Source of the DNA: Mycobacterium sp. WUMAC-067
Lineage (GTDB): Bacteria; Actinomycetota; Actinomycetes; Mycobacteriales; Mycobacteriaceae
Direction: 5' to 3'
DNA length: 53,851 bases
NCBI RefSeq assembly: GCF_020217485.1
Contig: NZ_JAEKMI010000031.1
Location: forward strand, 1 to 53,851
This document shows positions 52,055 to 53,851 of the stretch, piece by piece. The notes beneath the pieces are model-generated. The model did no database searches and was not told the origin of the DNA. It saw only the letters and a program-made list of their open reading frames with translations. Every line of letters begins with the position of its first letter. The stretch's first letter is position 1. Made by a program: the position numbers and the translations under genes.

Positions 52055-52322
52055 CTAGGCGTAGAGACTCATCCACCGTGCGATGGTCGGCTCCATGCGC
52101 TCGGGCACGAGCGAATCCGCGTCCCGTTGATCCCGCCGTACGTTCCTGTCGGGGTCGCTGAGCAACCAGATGGTTCGCGCCGATGTCTCCATCGCCGAAC
52201 GGCATAGTTGCATTATGGACGACGCGTAGAGGTTCCTCGTCGTCGTCCGTTGATCTACGAGCAACGCGGCCGCGTACAGGTTCTCCGTGGCGCTCATCAT
52301 CGGAATCAAACACTCCTCGGTG
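52055..52322 (-). pseudogene. C-terminal part of hypothetical gene interrupted by the vapBC unit
   Basis: Open frame reading TEECLIPMMSATENLYAAAL, LVDQRTTTRNLYASSIM, LCRSAMETSARTIWLLSDP and ending MEPTIARWMSLYA before TAG at 52055. It looks coding (helical, conserved-style) but matches no family I can name. The frame is open up to the left end of the mobile unit. Removing the unit and one 5-bp duplicate joins it in frame to the segment at 53128. The very C-terminus may be frame-damaged. Confidence 0.6.
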
Positions 52323-52327
52323 ACCGC

Positions 52328-52364
52328 TGTCCGTTATAACCGGATCTGGGGCATTCTCAATGAA
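52328..52364. repeat. Left terminal inverted repeat
   Basis: Begins TGTCCGTTATAACCGGATCT and ends CATTCTCAATGAA. Pairs with 53091-53127 with two mismatches (positions 11 and 14). Confidence 0.88.
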
Positions 52365-52379
52365 GGCGAGGTCAACGCA

Positions 52380-52402
52380 CTATCTGAACGATATCGTGAT
52401 AG
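52380..52402. promoter_or_regulatory. Candidate vapB operator
   Basis: CTATC-tga-ACGATATCGT-GATAG: a perfect 10-bp palindrome (52388-52397) inside an outer CTATC/GATAG pair, ending 9 bases before the vapB start. Fits autoregulation by a ribbon-helix-helix antitoxin. Confidence 0.5.
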
Positions 52403-52411
52403 CATCGCTCT

Positions 52412-52663
52412 GTGGCGCAGATTCTCATCCGTCAACTTGAGGACGACACCAAGGCCAAATTGCAGCGACTAGCCCGTCAACACGGTCGCAGCACCGAGGA
52501 GGAGGTGCGCGAGATCTTACGGAACGCAGTCCGGCACGTCGATAATCCGCCTGGGCGGCTCGGGTCTCGTATCGCGTCACGCTTCAAAGGCGTGGGCCTG
52601 ACCGAGGACATACCCGAACTGCGGGGACAGCCCGTCCAGCCGGCACAGTTCAACGAATCATGA
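52412..52663 (+). CDS. vapB: VapB antitoxin, FitA-like ribbon-helix-helix
   Basis: An 83-residue antitoxin. MAQILIRQLEDDTKAKLQRL then ARQHGRSTEEEVREILRNAV is a ribbon-helix-helix of the FitA type, and the C-terminal tail (SRFKGVGLTEDIPELRG) wraps the toxin. GTG 52412 is preceded by no clear ribosome site, so the message may be near leaderless. It overlaps vapC by ATGA. It neutralises VapC and represses the operon. Confidence 0.88.
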   Translation: MAQILIRQLEDDTKAKLQRLARQHGRSTEEEVREILRNAVRHVDNPPGRLGSRIASRFKGVGLTEDIPELRGQPVQPAQFNES

Positions 52664-53076
52664 TCGTGCTGGACACCAATGTGCTCTCCGCGTTGATGCG
52701 GGACACACCCGATCCGGCCGTCGTGGAATGGCTCGATAATCAGCCCACCGAATCAATCTGGACGACATCGGTAACAGTATTCGAGATACGCACTGGTATT
52801 GAACTTTTGACGCCAAGCCGCCGACGCAAGCGGCTCGACGAGATCTTTTCTCAACTCCTCGACGAAGACCTTGATGGTCGTGTGCAATCCTTCGACCTGA
52901 CGGCTGCGTTTGCCGCTGGGACCATCGCCGCCACCCAACAACGAGGTGGGCGTGCGGTGGAAATTCGTGATGTGCAGATCGCCGGCATCGCCGCGTCCCG
53001 GCACGCAACTGTGGCTACCCGCAATACTCGCCACTTCGACGGAACGGGCGTCGACCTGGTCAACCCCTGGGACTGA
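52660..53076 (+). CDS. vapC: VapC toxin, PIN-domain RNase (FitB-like)
   Basis: A 138-residue PIN-domain ribonuclease. Mg-binding acids are Asp5 (MIVLDTNVLS), Glu42 (VFEIRTGIE) and Asp104 (EIRDVQIAGIA), with the C-terminal ATRNTRHF typical of the FitB group. VapC toxins cut tRNA or rRNA and arrest growth. The ATGA overlap with vapB secures coupled synthesis. The gene ends 14 bases before the right terminal repeat, so the unit has no room for other genes. Confidence 0.9.
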   Translation: MIVLDTNVLSALMRDTPDPAVVEWLDNQPTESIWTTSVTVFEIRTGIELLTPSRRRKRLDEIFSQLLDEDLDGRVQSFDLTAAFAAGTIAATQQRGGRAVEIRDVQIAGIAASRHATVATRNTRHFDGTGVDLVNPWD

Positions 53077-53090
53077 CGTCGTGCCCCAGA

Positions 53091-53127
53091 TTCATTGAGA
53101 ATGCCCCAGATCCAGTGATAACGGACA
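53091..53127. repeat. Right terminal inverted repeat
   Basis: Inverted copy of 52328-52364. A degenerate direct repeat of its inner part (TGCCCCAGATTCATTGAGAA, 53082-53101) lies beside it, giving two ATCTGGGGCA-type sites at this end. Confidence 0.88.
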
Positions 53128-53344
53128 ACCGCCGCATCCCCCGCCGGCACTAAGGGATACGCCTCCTTAAAAGCGGCGTCGTCGCCGACAAACGGGCTCC
53201 CCGGCTCAGGATGGTGCGGGTGCAGTCCCCACTGCCGCAATTCCGCGCACGCTTGGCACGGTTGCCGATGCGGTCCAGCACGCCGTTCGTCGCCAAATTG
53301 ACCAGTGCTTCTATCATCTGCTGATCCGGCTGCATAACGAGTCT
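53128..53344 (-). pseudogene. N-terminal part of the interrupted hypothetical gene
   Basis: The frame that joins 52322 after removal of the mobile unit reads AELRQWGLHPHHPEPGSPFV then DDAAFKEAYPLVPAGDAAV. Upstream it stays open to about 53344 but has no ATG. In the next frame ATG 53335, with AGGAG 7 bases ahead, gives MQPDQQMIEALVNLATNG, which looks like a true start. So the gene may also carry a single frameshift near 53250-53270. TTG 53240 is the in-frame alternative start. Confidence 0.5.
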
Positions 53345-53761
53345 CCTATTACAACACCAAACACGCCCTGGCTGCGCGGTACGTTCACAATGCACCTGTC
53401 CAACGACAAGTCCGGGGTGTTCAAGGGCGCGCCGGCCATTGAGTAACAATTGCGACGTTGCATTTCGTAAGGCGGACGCCCGCGTTGGAGTCTGGGACCT
53501 AAGGGGACAATCGGCTTCCCACGCAGCGACTTCCACGTCAGGCAGCGGATTATCGAAGGTGTCGGAAACTGAGAGATTCTGTAGCTGGCCGAATTGACGC
53601 GGTGTGTTTGTTGAAGCTTGCATATCGGGCGGCGGTGGCTCGTCCCAAGCCTTCGCCATCAACGTCGGATCGTCGAGGTCTCGGCAAGCGTCGGCTGCTC
53701 GGCGGAGCTGTTCCGCTGTCATCCGTTCTGCAGGCTTGTGCCGCGGTGCCTTATCGGACAT
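53150..53761 (-). CDS. Hypothetical protein, uncertain
   Basis: A minus-strand open frame from ATG 53761: MSDKAPRHKPAERMTAEQLR then DACRDLDDPTLMAKAWDEPPPP. The first 80 residues look like coding sequence with a basic, hydrophilic start; I do not recognise a family. Beyond about 53460 the composition becomes irregular, and from 53335 the frame coincides with the possible true start of the interrupted gene. The real gene is therefore probably the 5' part only, perhaps truncated. Upstream 53762-53851 shows nothing assignable. Confidence 0.3.
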   Translation of the reverse strand: MSDKAPRHKPAERMTAEQLRRAADACRDLDDPTLMAKAWDEPPPPDMQASTNTPRQFGQLQNLSVSDTFDNPLPDVEVAAWEADCPLRSQTPTRASALRNATSQLLLNGRRALEHPGLVVGQVHCERTAQPGRVWCCNRRLVMQPDQQMIEALVNLATNGVLDRIGNRAKRARNCGSGDCTRTILSRGARLSATTPLLRRRIP

Positions 53762-53851
53762 TGGTGACCCTGAAGATCTCTGATCGTAAGCGGATGGGCG
53801 TAGGTTGAACTCTATCTTGGTGGTCAATTCGTCACGGTGCCAGTTCTCCCC

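Larger units (their letters stand above)
52328..53127. mobile_element. 800-bp non-autonomous mobile unit carrying vapBC
   Basis: Bounded by 37-bp terminal inverted repeats (52328-52364 and 53091-53127; 35 of 37 identical, starting TGTCCGTTAT) and flanked by the direct repeat ACCGC on both sides (52323-52327 and 53128-53132). Inside are only vapB and vapC; no transposase. Ends starting TGT and a second ATCTGGGGCA near the right end recall IS21-type elements. It must have moved with a transposase supplied elsewhere. The host gene frame is restored by removing it. Confidence 0.82.

Noticed and set aside
1..53851. CRISPR array, rRNA or prophage structural genes
   Set aside because: No regularly spaced repeats, no rRNA sequence and no phage structural motifs were seen.

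Overview
The window is high-GC actinobacterial DNA and reads as Mycobacterium, probably a slow-growing non-tuberculous species. That assignment is an inference from gene content: F420-type LLM oxidoreductases, a mycofactocin-type SDR, many FadE/FadD/EchA-like genes, P450 plus 3Fe-4S ferredoxin pairs, split acyl-CoA mutase subunits and a Tat-exported multicopper oxidase. Most of it is an accessory catabolic region packed with short overlapping genes. The last 3.7 kb is a lower-GC island with toxin-antitoxin modules.

Region 1 (0-10.4 kb, all minus strand). A TetR gene and an SDR each sit behind a copy of the same palindrome. Behind TetR runs a tight operon: ferredoxin, P450, amidohydrolase, two M24 peptidase-fold genes (one with intact metal ligands, one with most lost), an enoyl-CoA hydratase reduced to its two ends, a two-domain class III CoA-transferase and an SDR. 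Between 10.4 and 11.4 kb an NAD(P)-binding protein gene lies between two gene remnants (LuxR-type C-terminus, SDR C-terminus). A multicopper oxidase follows.

Region 2 (13.1-24.7 kb). An eight-gene minus-strand operon carries mhpC-mhpA-mhpB, then a ketosteroid-1-dehydrogenase-like flavoprotein, an LLM flavoenzyme, an SDR, a cyclase-family hydrolase and an alpha/beta hydrolase. It diverges from an IclR regulator and a second dehydrogenase of the same flavoprotein family. The set resembles the logic of steroid A-ring degradation (dehydrogenate, hydroxylate, meta-cleave, hydrolyse) but is built with Mhp-type enzymes.

Region 3 (24.7-42.7 kb). A CTP-synthase-like amidotransferase with a broken triad and a methyltransferase come first. 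Then acyl-CoA genes in several blocks: meaB-thiolase; enoyl-CoA hydratase, two acyl-CoA dehydrogenases and an AMP ligase; divergent 2Fe-2S ferredoxin and amidohydrolase; and a mutase large/B12 subunit operon with an F420 LLM, a CoA-transferase and two SnoaL-fold proteins. Two promoters share the palindrome GAGAATnnnATTCTC. A 57-bp tandem repeat and three copies of a hairpin repeat lie between genes.

Region 4 (42.7-50 kb). Two methyltransferases, a VanX-type lipoprotein dipeptidase, a MocR regulator, a second P450-ferredoxin pair with a TetR regulator, and a mycofactocin-type SDR sharing a promoter motif with that regulator.

Region 5 (50.1-53.85 kb). A tRNA-Phe-like sequence lacking its D-arm probably marks an integration site. 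Beyond it are an Xre/RES toxin-antitoxin pair and an 800-bp vapBC unit with 37-bp inverted repeats and a 5-bp target duplication. The unit has no transposase and interrupts a gene whose reading frame is restored when it is removed on paper. This mobile toxin-antitoxin cassette is the clearest unusual system in the window.
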